From positions 94,003 through 158,002 of the forward strand of contig CALAJQ010000016.1 of assembly GCA_937922785.1 (NCBI GenBank): DNA of 64,000 nucleotides, written 5' to 3'. The notes beneath the pieces were generated by a model. The model was not told the origin of the DNA. It searched no databases and saw only the letters and a program-made list of their open reading frames with translations. Below, piece after piece: positions 16,669 to 25,709 of this stretch. Positions within the stretch are counted from its first letter, which is position 1; each line of letters begins with the position of its first letter. The position numbers and the translations under genes were made by a program. This DNA comes from an uncultured Acidimicrobiales bacterium (GTDB lineage: Bacteria; Actinomycetota; Acidimicrobiia; Acidimicrobiales; SZUA-35).

Positions 16669-17961
16669 ATGGATATCCCACTGGATAGAGGCAATTTTCA
16701 CCCTGGCTACTGGCCATCGCCTTGGCCTGTTGAGTGTGGTGGTAACCGTCGCCAAAAGGCCGTTGCAGGCCGGTTGGACGCAGCTAGCGGAACAGCTTCG
16801 GTGGTGTCACGCCATGACAAGAAGTGGCATGTGATGGCGATCCGAAGGGAGCCGGGTCAGTGGTATGTGGGTGGAACCATGCCTGCCTTTAGTGGCCCGC
16901 CGCCCTATGGCTGGGTGGAGCGAATCAACCCGGAAACTCTTGGAGTTCTGGCTAGCTCACCAGAGCTTCCTTGTGGTGGTCACGTCTGGTGCGGAGCCAT
17001 TCTGGCTCACGCAAATGGTTCGATCATGTCTGTAAATGGAAGCTTCTTGCACCGCTTAGACCCTGAAGACCTTTCGATTCAGGCCGAACGCGAGCTGCCG
17101 GTCAGTCGTTCTCACAACGGATTGCTGGCGCTAGCTGACGGGTCGCTTGTTACCAAGGACCTCAAGCTGGAAGGTCAGGGAGGCACAACAATCACAAGGC
17201 TTAGTTCAGAGACTCTTGAAGTGATTGACGAGCCCGTTGTGCTGCCCGAAGGGTCGATGGGGCGCATCGCCGCCGACCTCGACGGTGACGTCGAGAACAT
17301 CTACGTGCCTGGCACCGAACACATGTGGCGGCTGCAACTAAACAACGGGAGGCTTGAAGTTGATCGCTGGCGACCCCGCTATCGCACCGCGTCAGATTCC
17401 CATGGCTTGGCTTGGGACTCGTGCCTTTCGGAGGATTCTGTTTGGATTATGGATTGTGGCGACATTGGTTCGGTGCGCAAGATCCACAACACAGTTCCAA
17501 ACGGTCGCTGGGACGAAGCGCCGGGTAAAGATCTGTCTTGGAGGAATCCGGCACCGTGGCAAGGCGCACAGCGCCTGATCCGGCTGGACGCGCGTACCGG
17601 CGAAAGTTCTGAGATAGAACCGTTCGGCACCCCGGGCGGTGGAATCATTGCGCCGCCGGTTCACGTCCCCGAGCTACAGACGACCATCGCATGGGACTCG
17701 GTTAACGGAGGACTGGCCGGTGTCTCTTCGGCCGCTGAGGATCTGGAAGTTGCTTGGCAGCTAGAGGTACGACCAAGCATGCAACCGATCGTCTATCCCG
17801 AATCGGGCGAACTAGTGATCAACGACTTCACAGACTCCGGCAGCGACGATCTGATAGTGGTGGACATCAGAAGCGGAGAGTTGTTGGACCGGGTCCCAAC
17901 TGGTTCACGGATAGCAAACGGGATGTTCTTGTCACCTGGCGACGGCAGAAGCGTCTACTAG
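16669..17961 (+). CDS. Predicted beta-propeller protein, unknown function
   Basis: 430 residues without a clear signal peptide or membrane segment. Repeated blade-like strands can be seen: RINPETLGVLASSPEL, RLDPEDLSIQAERELPV, RLSSETLEVIDEPVVLP and RLDARTGESSEIEPFG. Each has the pattern R-L/I-x-x-E/R-T-x-E/G, followed by a change of direction, as in six- or seven-bladed propellers. HNGLLALADGSLVTKDLKLE resembles SMP-30/NHL-like proteins. I cannot assign an enzyme activity. It is a single gene between two oppositely oriented units. Confidence 0.65.
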   Translation: MDIPLDRGNFHPGYWPSPWPVECGGNRRQKAVAGRLDAASGTASVVSRHDKKWHVMAIRREPGQWYVGGTMPAFSGPPPYGWVERINPETLGVLASSPELPCGGHVWCGAILAHANGSIMSVNGSFLHRLDPEDLSIQAERELPVSRSHNGLLALADGSLVTKDLKLEGQGGTTITRLSSETLEVIDEPVVLPEGSMGRIAADLDGDVENIYVPGTEHMWRLQLNNGRLEVDRWRPRYRTASDSHGLAWDSCLSEDSVWIMDCGDIGSVRKIHNTVPNGRWDEAPGKDLSWRNPAPWQGAQRLIRLDARTGESSEIEPFGTPGGGIIAPPVHVPELQTTIAWDSVNGGLAGVSSAAEDLEVAWQLEVRPSMQPIVYPESGELVINDFTDSGSDDLIVVDIRSGELLDRVPTGSRIANGMFLSPGDGRSVY

Positions 17962-18006
17962 GGTTCCACCCTGACAGTTGCAAGAATCAGCTGGGGCTAA
18001 CCAGCC

Positions 18007-19164
18007 TTAGTTCAGCGCAAGAGCGATGTTGCGCAGGAAGGTTGCGGTCTCACCTTCTTTGTTTGTCGCCTCTTCGGTTGATGTTCCATAGGTCCTGTTA
18101 GCTGAGAGCTTGACTATCACCGCTCCGCTTGGCGGGTGTACATAGATGTTCTGGTTGTAAACGCCGATGGCGTTGAACTCGCCCTCGTCTCCCTCTGGGA
18201 TCCACCACTGGTAGCCGTAACCGAACTCGTCTTGGTGATCGCCGATCCACACCTGGCCGGGCTGGGTATGGGCGGCGGTTGCGGATACCGAGGCTCTCAC
18301 GTAGTCGGCGGGCACAATCTGGCATCCATGCCACATGCCATCGTTCCGATAGAGCTCACCGAGTCTTGCGAAGTCTCTAGCAGTCATATTCAGGCCGAAG
18401 AAGCCTCCGACTCGCCCAGTAGTGTCAGTTAGCCAGTGGCTCTCGTCAACCAAGCCCAGAGGATCAACCAGCTTCTCTTGCATGTAGTCGTTGATGCTGC
18501 GTCCGGTCGCTCCGGCCAGCAGTGATGTGAGGGCTTGAGTGTCGGCTGAGTTGTAGCGGCACATAGTTCCTGACCGATACTCCCGGGCTGAGGTGGCAAC
18601 AAATTCATCAAACGTGCTTGCGCCGTTCATTGCGGCAGCGAGTCTGAAAATGTCTGAATCGGGATCGTTGTAGTCCTCGTTCCAACGAGCACCCGATGAC
18701 ATCTGAAGAACGTCAATGATCGGTACGCCGTCATAGGCCGAACCTGATTCCACCGCAAAGTACTGGCTGATCGGATCTTCCACCGAGCCAATCAATCCTT
18801 CGTCTGCGGCTATTCCGACAAGAGCAGAAATGAAGCTCTTTGCCACAGACATCGATAACCATCTGACGTGGCGCCCGCCGGTCAGGGCGTAATGTTCAAA
18901 TCTGATCTTGCCGTTTTGGAGAACAAGAAGCGCTGCAGTATCGGTCCGGGTGAGGAACGCTTCTGAGCAAACCTCGGCGCCATCGAACTCAAAGGAGTCT
19001 GGCAGGTCGAATGGCTCGCCCTCTTCCCATTCACGAGGCGTGGGGGAGGGTCCCATAGTGACGCTCGGACCAAGTTCGGCCATGCGGCAGAAATAGTCGT
19101 GCATGGGTTCACCGCTGAAGAATGGGATGTCTTCTCGTGCGTGTTGGTTGGGTTCGTTGCTCAC
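18007..19164 (-). CDS. Serine beta-lactamase-family hydrolase (class C/esterase type)
   Basis: About 385 residues from a GTG at 19162-19164. The nucleophile motif S-x-x-K is SVAK in MSVAKSFISALVGIAADEG. The second motif is Y-N-S in CRYNSADTQALTSLLAGATG, close to the family Y-x-N. The C-terminal strand has GYGYQWWIPEG. Members are peptidases, esterases or lactamase-like hydrolases; EstB-type esterases look alike. No clear signal peptide is seen, although an upstream in-frame start (19203) would overlap the preceding gene. It follows the three-repeat secreted-protein gene by about a dozen bases. Confidence 0.82.
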   Translation of the reverse strand: MSNEPNQHAREDIPFFSGEPMHDYFCRMAELGPSVTMGPSPTPREWEEGEPFDLPDSFEFDGAEVCSEAFLTRTDTAALLVLQNGKIRFEHYALTGGRHVRWLSMSVAKSFISALVGIAADEGLIGSVEDPISQYFAVESGSAYDGVPIIDVLQMSSGARWNEDYNDPDSDIFRLAAAMNGASTFDEFVATSAREYRSGTMCRYNSADTQALTSLLAGATGRSINDYMQEKLVDPLGLVDESHWLTDTTGRVGGFFGLNMTARDFARLGELYRNDGMWHGCQIVPADYVRASVSATAAHTQPGQVWIGDHQDEFGYGYQWWIPEGDEGEFNAIGVYNQNIYVHPPSGAVIVKLSANRTYGTSTEEATNKEGETATFLRNIALALN

Positions 19165-19175
19165 AGCGGAACAAC

Positions 19176-20405
19176 TTAGGCCGTAACGGTGAATGCCTTC
19201 CAACTGCCTGTGCCGACGTTCCCATCAGAGTCGACGGGCTTGATGCCCATGAAGTAGTTGCCCACAGGAAGCTGCATCGGATCATCGTTGAAGCATGAAT
19301 TGCCGACGTCCGGGTCGCCTTGGATGATCTGGCCCAGATTGTCGAACGCCTTGAAGTTGCCGAAGACGATGTTGTTCGGATCGATGCCGTCCCCGCCTAC
19401 GTTCGGCTGAACCCACCTGCCAGTGTCGGTGTTGAGAATCGTTAGGCGAACCGATCCGCCCTCTCGGTAGGTGTCGGATCGGACCGAATAACAGAGCCCA
19501 CCGTCGTTGCTAAGTGAGTAGGTTCCAGTCGCCCCGCCGTCGGCTGTCACGTTCCCACAGTTGGCGGAGCAACTCTTAACTGAGAATGCCGACCACAACT
19601 GGGAGAATTTGGTTCCTTCTGGGCTGAAGTGTTCCAGCCAGAATCCATAGCGGCCTGGGGCGAGGTTGACCTTGGTTTGGGCCACGAAGCTGAACGGGCC
19701 GAATCCTTCTATGGCCATGTTCTGAACAGCGTTTGCTGTGCCGAACGAGCCGTCAGCCTGTAACCACTGGTTGTCTGACAACCTCTTGATGCTGATCGTC
19801 GCGTTGCCGGGGCTATTGCCACCGAAGGGGTCGCCAAACGGGTGTCCGCTCGTGATCGTTACAAGGCCGGCCTTCAGCGTTGCGTTGTTTGCCGGGGTTG
19901 CTGACGCTGTCTCGAAAGGGTCTGGATCAACCGGAGGTGGGTCGACGGGGTCTGGTCCGCCGCCGACGTTGAACTGATACCACGGTCCAGGTGCAACGTC
20001 GCCGTTGTTTGCCACGGGCCTAATGCCGACCTGGTAATCACCAGGCGGGAGATCGGCGGGAAAGGCAGCAAGGATGCGATCGCCCTCGGAGGTAAGAACT
20101 GCGTCGGCACGGCTCCACCTGGTCTCAAAAGAACCGAGTGGGCAGCCCAGGTCGATGAGGCCTGGGCAAGTGGCCCGCTGCCACCACAACCCGGTGGAGT
20201 TATCTCGTATCGCAACCAGCACGCCTGCGGTGTTATCCGAGACATAACCACCCAGCACGAGTGGTTCGCTTGAGCTGTTGTTGGTTGCTCCCGGCTGGAC
20301 AAGAAGCTCAAGAACCACAGGGGCTTCTACCTGCTGTGCTTGAGCCATCGTCGGGCCCGCAAGCATCGCAAAAGCTGTGACCAAAGAAAATAGAATCCGC
20401 CGCAT
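19176..20405 (-). CDS. Secreted protein with three beta-sandwich-like repeats
   Basis: 409 residues. Residues 1-23 are a signal peptide ending at MAQAQQ. Three modules of about 100-120 residues follow. Each begins with a strand like AIRDNSTGLWWQ, SIKRLSDNQWLQ or TILNTDTGRWVQ, and ends with LPPGDYQVGIRPV...PWYQFNV, LAPGRYGFWLEHF...LWSAFSV or LPVGNYFMGIKPV...SWKAFTV. A proline-aspartate linker (PDPVDPPPVDPD) joins modules one and two. Several cysteines lie in modules 2 and 3. I do not recognise the family. It probably acts outside the cell in binding or adhesion. It sits in a run of secreted-protein genes. Confidence 0.75.
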   Translation of the reverse strand: MRRILFSLVTAFAMLAGPTMAQAQQVEAPVVLELLVQPGATNNSSSEPLVLGGYVSDNTAGVLVAIRDNSTGLWWQRATCPGLIDLGCPLGSFETRWSRADAVLTSEGDRILAAFPADLPPGDYQVGIRPVANNGDVAPGPWYQFNVGGGPDPVDPPPVDPDPFETASATPANNATLKAGLVTITSGHPFGDPFGGNSPGNATISIKRLSDNQWLQADGSFGTANAVQNMAIEGFGPFSFVAQTKVNLAPGRYGFWLEHFSPEGTKFSQLWSAFSVKSCSANCGNVTADGGATGTYSLSNDGGLCYSVRSDTYREGGSVRLTILNTDTGRWVQPNVGGDGIDPNNIVFGNFKAFDNLGQIIQGDPDVGNSCFNDDPMQLPVGNYFMGIKPVDSDGNVGTGSWKAFTVTA

Positions 20406-20493
20406 CCCAAAGAAGCTAGCGCACCTTAAGTGCTAGTAAAACGCTCTAGGTGGTATTGAGTGTCGATTGCCTGCGGGAAAGCCGACGGAAGCT

Positions 20494-22281
20494 CTATTCA
20501 GGCCAGCTGGCTTCGATTACTGCTGCGGCTTCTGCTGCAGTTGTTTCACCTTCGACGAGCCTCGTCCCTTCAGACCAGAACGTGCCAGCTCCGACTTCGG
20601 GCGGGAACTGATCGGAAGCGTCCAGTCTGATGACGGTTGTTACCTCTGCAATTGAAAACATGCGCTGTTCGATGGGCAGGTAGACGTCGCTGTTTTGCCC
20701 TTGGGCTAAGGAGAAGTAGAAGACATAGTCCGAGCCCATTTCAACCCGCCATCTTTCGGCAAATTCGCGGCCGATCATGTACTCGAAGACGGGCCAGACC
20801 TCGGGTCGGTCTTGCAAAGCTCCAACGGTTTGGAGACTGCCTGATGTCGGCCGATGACTCTCTTGAGCGGTTGGGTTGTAGAAAACGTCAATGGACTGTG
20901 GGGAACCGTCAGCCAGCGGGGCGTCGTCGCTCATGTATTGCGGGGCGTAGGAGGCTTGGCGAATCATCATGCACTCGCCATCTTCGAAATCGACAATGGC
21001 TTGGTCGAACCGGGTGGTCCCGATGGTTCCGCCGCTAGCGAACACCATGCCCTCGATGTTCCAGTTATCCACTACCCGCTGCATCGCACTTGTGACTGCG
21101 TCGTCGGTAAATGGAATGTCGTGATCGATCCACTCGTCATAAACGTCGGGTCCAGAGATTCTTAGCAAGTTCTCTTCGACTTCGTCTGTGTAGACCCAGC
21201 CAGTTGACGGTCCCGACTCGATGCCGACGCAGTATGGAACATTGCCATCAGCGATCATCTCTAGCTCGAGCGCTCGTAGCTCGGTTACCGAAGCGGGAAT
21301 TGAATAACCGTTCTGGCCGAACTCGCCGGGGCGATACCAAACAAGGCTCTTCGGGATGGTGAAGATCGGTGCTGTGTTGCGAACAGAGGCGGCATCGCCC
21401 ATCTCTGTCCACGGCGATGGCCACGCTGCGATTTTTGCAGCAACCGCAGACGGGGGCAGCAATTTGAAAGCCCCGTTGACGTCAATGTGGCGTTGGCTCC
21501 GGCCTGCGCTGTGTATGGCAATTGAGGCGTCAGACGTTCGAGCCAACAGGTTCGCTTCAATTTGGGGCTCGCTGATGTACTTTGCGTGAACTTCGCCGCC
21601 ATCGGTGAAGGCGTCAAGCGCGTTCTGCATGGCTGCGATCTCCCGGTCGGAACCGAAGATGCCCTTGACCAGAACGGAGTTGCCGGTTCCAGGCAGGTAG
21701 GGGGCGGAGGTAATGAACTCTTGGTTTATGGCAACGAAGTAGATCACCTCGCCGCGGTTGCCCATGGCGTTGGTTGGGTTGCTGCCGGTCTCGTTGGTTC
21801 CGTTCAAGATGTCCAACCAATACGCAAATCCATCAGCGTCGGGCTGGCGGCCGAGGACGTTCTGATAGACCCGAGTTAGGAAGACTGAGTTATCAGGAGC
21901 ATCGGCGTAGGTCGTGTCGAATTCGGGTGAGGCGTCTACGAAGAACTCTGCGATCTGTAGCGTCGAGTACTCATTTCCGTCGAGCTCACCTTTGCTTACG
22001 CCGATCCAGTACTTGATGCCTTCAAGATCTGGCTCACGGTCGAAGAACGCCTTGTAGAGACGCATGATTTCAGGGTCAACATCAGGCCTGAAATCGTCAG
22101 AGTTGATCAGCTGGGCCAAGTTCTGAGCGTCGTCGATTGTCAGCGACGATATTGAGGCAGGTGACGGAGTCTGGGCTGTCGCGGTAGAAGCCGATGCTGT
22201 CGCCGAGGGTGCAACGATTGAGATCGAAGCTGTCAGAAGGCCGAGCGCCAGAAACGCAACGCTTGTACGTAGAGAATTCAA
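20494..22281 (-). CDS. Secreted protein with N-terminal DUF4214 region
   Basis: 595 residues. Residues 1-35 form a signal peptide. Residues 65-190 match DUF4214 (LYKAFFDREPDLEGIKYWIG, then VFLTRVYQNVLGRQPDADGF and YWLDILNGT), a module common in actinobacterial surface proteins. The larger C-terminal part (about 250-595) resembles an extracellular solute-binding fold (VWYRPGEFGQNGYSIPASVTE and GEFGQ...WPVFEYMIGREFAERW), as in ABC carbohydrate-binding proteins, but the match is from memory only. It shares its DUF4214 module with the gene just upstream. Function unknown. Confidence 0.72.
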   Translation of the reverse strand: MNSLRTSVAFLALGLLTASISIVAPSATASASTATAQTPSPASISSLTIDDAQNLAQLINSDDFRPDVDPEIMRLYKAFFDREPDLEGIKYWIGVSKGELDGNEYSTLQIAEFFVDASPEFDTTYADAPDNSVFLTRVYQNVLGRQPDADGFAYWLDILNGTNETGSNPTNAMGNRGEVIYFVAINQEFITSAPYLPGTGNSVLVKGIFGSDREIAAMQNALDAFTDGGEVHAKYISEPQIEANLLARTSDASIAIHSAGRSQRHIDVNGAFKLLPPSAVAAKIAAWPSPWTEMGDAASVRNTAPIFTIPKSLVWYRPGEFGQNGYSIPASVTELRALELEMIADGNVPYCVGIESGPSTGWVYTDEVEENLLRISGPDVYDEWIDHDIPFTDDAVTSAMQRVVDNWNIEGMVFASGGTIGTTRFDQAIVDFEDGECMMIRQASYAPQYMSDDAPLADGSPQSIDVFYNPTAQESHRPTSGSLQTVGALQDRPEVWPVFEYMIGREFAERWRVEMGSDYVFYFSLAQGQNSDVYLPIEQRMFSIAEVTTVIRLDASDQFPPEVGAGTFWSEGTRLVEGETTAAEAAAVIEASWPE

Positions 22282-22404
22282 GGCGCGCTCCCTATTGAGT
22301 TAGTTCCGCCGCTGAGCACGCTAGCGGACTTGCAGGCTCAGGTTCGTAGCCTGTCTAGGCAAAACGCCCCGAAAGCGGTTTTGGCGGCGTGTGCGACCGA
22401 ATCC

Positions 22405-22457
22405 GGGCCTGGGCGCAGCCAGAACCAAATTTATAGGGCCTGGGCGCAGCCAGAACC
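22405..22457. repeat. Paired 22-base direct repeat, 31-base period
   Basis: GGGCCTGGGCGCAGCCAGAA plus CC occurs at 22405-22426 and 22436-22457. Each copy holds a small CTGG...CCAG palindrome. The pair lies ten bases beyond the stop of the DUF4214/beta-helix gene, in the 185-base gap before the next gene. It may act as a terminator or RNA-processing element. Confidence 0.8.
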
Positions 22458-22466
22458 GATTTTGGC

Positions 22467-23993
22467 TTAGGGCTGGAGCACTGAGTCGGTGACGATTGCG
22501 TCGCCGTTACCTAGGTAGAAGATTCCGGGAAGTCCAGCGGTCTCGAAACCCAGGCTTGGATTAGCCAGCATGGCTACGCCGTCAAGGGTCATCGTTCCTT
22601 GGCGGTTGTTGCTTACATAGAAGATCCCGCCTCCGCCTTCGTTGGCTGAGTTGTCCCTGATCAGCGTTCCGCGAACGGTCAGGTGGAACGTGCCGCCGTC
22701 GTTATAGATGGCTCCACCGTTGCCTCCGCCTGGGGTTCCGGGCTGGGCCGGGTTTGCACCGTTACCGATGGCGTAATTGTGGGAGAAAACGCTATTGAGG
22801 ATTGTGAACGATGATCCAATGGTGCTGAGGCCGCCACCGTTCGAGCAGATGTTTGCTTCTTCGGCGCTGCCGCCAAATGTCGAATTCACTATGTAGACGG
22901 GCAGGTCGTTGTACTGGCTTATGACTCTGAGTCCAGCGCCAGCCACATCGGGCCCGGTTTCATCACATCGGTTCGAAGTGAAGATCGTGTTGACTGCTTT
23001 GAATCTTCCGCCACGAACAAACACTGCGCCTCCACCCAGCAGGCCTAGCCCGGTCGAGTTGCCTTGGGTGAAGCGAATGTTCTGAACTGTGAGCCGAGGG
23101 TGATCTTGATTTTGGCAGTGCGGGGTAGTCCAGACCTGATCTGGATCACAGGTGTTCATGTACAGAATTCGACGGGCGTTCTGACCTGACAGTGTCACTT
23201 TGCCGCCGCCGTCAATGACAATGTTTGGGTTTTGATCGTTAAAGACCTTGGCCGTTTCGTGCATGAGGATGGTGATTGGGTCCGGACCACAGTTGAAGGT
23301 GATCACGCCACCCTTAGCCACCGCAGCCACAACTTCGGCCGAGGTGCAGGTGGCCGGCGTGCCGTTGCCGATGATGTGGTCTGGAGCTCCGACCGGTTCT
23401 GCTTCAGCCGCGGCCGGAACCGCAGCTCCGCCAGCTGGGTTGCCCGGGTTCTGCGGGCCGCCAGGGGCTGGCGGCTCTGGGAGGTATGGGTAGCGGGTCT
23501 TGAACTCGTTGCCGGCGGTAACCCAACGAACCACTACACCTCGACTGAGAGTTTCGAGACCGGAATTCTGGCCCGAGGCATTAGTTCCATCAAGGAAGTC
23601 AAGCCAATAGACAAAGCCTGCTTCGTCATAATCACGGCCTAGGACGTTGGCATAAACGCGTCGTAAGAACTCAGGATTAGCCGTGCCGTCGTAGTTGTTG
23701 GCGAACTCATCAGATTGGGTGAAGTACTCGGCAATGCTCTCAAGTGAGTGGCCCGAGTCGCTGACGTCTAGCCAGTATTGCGCACCGCCGATTTCGGGCT
23801 CGCGGTCAAAGAAAGCTCGATAGAGCCGGAGCACGTCGCCGTGAGATTCGGGTCGATAGTCAACAGCATTGACTACGTCATCGATCGATTCAGCATTCTC
23901 AATTGTTGGCAACATTGCCGCCACCGGTGCAACAGGGACAGCGGTAATCGCTCCAACTGCTAAGAAAAGGGCGACAAACAATGAGCGAGGCAT
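22467..23993 (-). CDS. Secreted DUF4214 and right-handed beta-helix protein
   Basis: 508 residues. A signal peptide covers residues 1-26 (MPRSLFVALFLAVGAITAVP). DUF4214 follows at about 45-165 (LYRAFFDREPEIGGAQYWLD and FLRRVYANVLGRDYDEAGFV). A Pro/Gly/Ala linker (170-200) leads to a parallel beta-helix (210-508) with typical rungs: NPNIVIDGGGKVTLSG, GGAVFVRGGRFKAVNTIF, SFTILNSVFSHNYA and GGAIYNDGGTFHLTVRGTLI. The helix belongs to the polymorphic outer-membrane/CSLREA-like group. It is probably an extracellular adhesin or glycan-binding protein. Confidence 0.8.
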   Translation of the reverse strand: MPRSLFVALFLAVGAITAVPVAPVAAMLPTIENAESIDDVVNAVDYRPESHGDVLRLYRAFFDREPEIGGAQYWLDVSDSGHSLESIAEYFTQSDEFANNYDGTANPEFLRRVYANVLGRDYDEAGFVYWLDFLDGTNASGQNSGLETLSRGVVVRWVTAGNEFKTRYPYLPEPPAPGGPQNPGNPAGGAAVPAAAEAEPVGAPDHIIGNGTPATCTSAEVVAAVAKGGVITFNCGPDPITILMHETAKVFNDQNPNIVIDGGGKVTLSGQNARRILYMNTCDPDQVWTTPHCQNQDHPRLTVQNIRFTQGNSTGLGLLGGGAVFVRGGRFKAVNTIFTSNRCDETGPDVAGAGLRVISQYNDLPVYIVNSTFGGSAEEANICSNGGGLSTIGSSFTILNSVFSHNYAIGNGANPAQPGTPGGGNGGAIYNDGGTFHLTVRGTLIRDNSANEGGGGIFYVSNNRQGTMTLDGVAMLANPSLGFETAGLPGIFYLGNGDAIVTDSVLQP

Positions 23994-24124
23994 GGCTCGC
24001 TTAATCGGCCCAAGCCGCGAAAATCCTTAGCAATTTGGAGGAGCAATATATCCCATCGATGGCTGGTCAATCGATGACCTTTCGACGGCGATGCCGTGGT
24101 TATTGATGGGTCGGCATCAAGCCG

Positions 24125-24661
24125 CTAACTGCCAGCCGCAGCAAACAATTCACTGAGCTTGGGAGTATCTGGAAGCTGGCAAAGGAACCACCGCTTGCCT
24201 TCGATCTGCATCTCTGCGTGCGGCCCTTCAAGCAGCTTAAGTGCGGGTGGAGCGCCGCCTGGAAGCTTGTCAACAAAGGTTGCCGAAGCGAGGTCAGCGG
24301 TTGGAATGGTCACGTTTGATTTGTGGGGCAACGCGTCGCGGCCTTGCTCGTCATAGATCTTGGTGTTCTCGGCAATTTCAGCGCGAAACTTGTCGAGAAT
24401 CTTCTCTCCAACAACGGCTCCTAATGCCGTCCCACCAGCCACTTCAGGGTCCAACATCGCGAATTTTCGTTCCAGCGGATTGTGCGGGTTTTTGAGGTTT
24501 GCCGCCATTCCAAGTGACAAGTAGTCCGGACTCCAATGGGCACCGCCCTTGCCCAAACGTACAAAGTGGGTCGAGTCTCCGTCGATCTCAACAACATAGG
24601 TTTGAGCCATGCTGGTTAGGCTTTTCTTCCAGCCAACCAGCGCTGTTCGCATATCTGCCAT
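24125..24661 (-). CDS. Conserved-looking protein of unknown function
   Basis: 178 residues from ATG 24659-24661, which has a strong ribosome site GGAGGG (complement of 24668-24673) six bases upstream; this decides the start over a longer frame beginning at 24778. It has no signal peptide, membrane helix or motif that I recognise. It includes WSPDYLSLGMAANLKNPHNP and ALKLLEGPHAEMQIEGKRWF, suggesting a compact alpha/beta protein. The gap after it (23994-24124) holds short inverted repeats such as TTGATG...CATCAA, but no convincing terminator. Confidence 0.6.
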   Translation of the reverse strand: MADMRTALVGWKKSLTSMAQTYVVEIDGDSTHFVRLGKGGAHWSPDYLSLGMAANLKNPHNPLERKFAMLDPEVAGGTALGAVVGEKILDKFRAEIAENTKIYDEQGRDALPHKSNVTIPTADLASATFVDKLPGGAPPALKLLEGPHAEMQIEGKRWFLCQLPDTPKLSELFAAAGS

Positions 24662-24878
24662 TTGCTTCCCTCCAAGCTTGTCGGCCGCTTCTTTGTTGAG
24701 CCGAACCGCTTCAAATTTACACCTGCGGATGGGAGGTGTCGAATGTCGAGTCTGCTTGATTGGTCGACCGCTCAACATGCAGGAGTGATGTGGCCCCAGT
24801 AACTACATGCCAGTTGTTCGTTATCAAACTGAAATATATAGTCAAGGGCTCAACCCCAGCCGCGGAAGTCTGACATCT

Positions 24879-25679
24879 ATGTTCGATCTTGAGATAGCTG
24901 ACGTTGCAGCCGATGATGGTCCTGAGACCACGGTTGCTCCCGGAATTGGTAGTAGCCGTCCGAAGTTGGATGACCTAAAGGTTGGCCTGCCGATTGCCAT
25001 CGCGTTCTTGCCAATGCGACTGTTCTTGGCAGCAGGCTGGCTCAGGGCCGCAGCAGAGAAGGTGCCGGATCCTGCATGGTGGAATGGTGAAGTTGTCACC
25101 CAGTTTGTTGCTGACCAGCGCGCCGAGTCTTTGTCGTTCTTCAAGCCTGTTTTGGTCGATCTGATTCTGCCCAACGCCGTGGCCGTATCTGCGATCGTTG
25201 TGGTCAGTCAGATCTTCGTTGGCTTGGCTCTATTGGTCGGACGTCGGCTTTCCTGGGCTTTACGCGCAGGAATGGTCATGAACGTCGCGTTCGTACTTTC
25301 TGGGCTTGTTAATCCGTCGGTCTTCTATCTAGTAATGGAAATCGGTTTGCTGTACGCCGTCGCATCGGGCTGGCTTGGGCATAAGCCGCCTGAGCAGCAA
25401 CGGTCGCCGATGCTTGTTGCTGCGGGCTGGGTCATCGTAGGTTTGGTCTTGGCGCAATGGATTCAAACGATTGAGCCCGCTGGGGTGATTGATGACCCTG
25501 CAATTGTTCTGGCGTTCTTATGCCTGATTTTGGCTGTCGGCTCTGTGCTCAGGTCGGCGATAGCCCGCGATCTAATTGCCAGGCTCGACAGCGGAGTTAC
25601 TTCGCGTGTCATCCACAGCTGGCTGTTTTGTCGAAGTGTTGACCGGCCAGCGAAGCAAGGTAGGCAGGAAGCAAGGTAG
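24879..25679 (+). CDS. DoxX-like membrane protein
   Basis: 266 residues from ATG 24879 (MFDLEIADVAADDG). An ATG at 24807 would add 24 residues of unclear coding quality. The core RLFLAAGWLRAAAEKVPDPAWW, then LPNAVAVSAIVVVSQIFVGLALLVGRR and NPSVFYLVMEIGLL, matches the DoxX/DoxD family of four-helix membrane proteins that accompany quinone or thiosulfate redox enzymes. One or two additional helices follow. The C-terminal residues are encoded by a 16-base tandem repeat that contains the stop. Function is unknown beyond the family. Confidence 0.7.
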   Translation: MFDLEIADVAADDGPETTVAPGIGSSRPKLDDLKVGLPIAIAFLPMRLFLAAGWLRAAAEKVPDPAWWNGEVVTQFVADQRAESLSFFKPVLVDLILPNAVAVSAIVVVSQIFVGLALLVGRRLSWALRAGMVMNVAFVLSGLVNPSVFYLVMEIGLLYAVASGWLGHKPPEQQRSPMLVAAGWVIVGLVLAQWIQTIEPAGVIDDPAIVLAFLCLILAVGSVLRSAIARDLIARLDSGVTSRVIHSWLFCRSVDRPAKQGRQEAR

Positions 25680-25695
25680 GTAGGAAGCAAGGTAG
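25652..25695. repeat. 16-base tandem repeat spanning a stop codon
   Basis: GAAGCAAGGTAGGCAG at 25652-25667 is followed by GAAGCAAGGTAGGTAG at 25668-25683 and a partial GAAGCAAGGTAG at 25684-25695. The TAG stop of the DoxX-like gene (25677-25679) lies within the second unit. Confidence 0.88.
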
Positions 25696-25709
25696 GAAGA
25701 TCTAACTCC

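Noticed and set aside
22282..22466. CRISPR-like array from the repeated 22-base units
   Set aside because: Only two copies, nine-base spacer, no cas genes.
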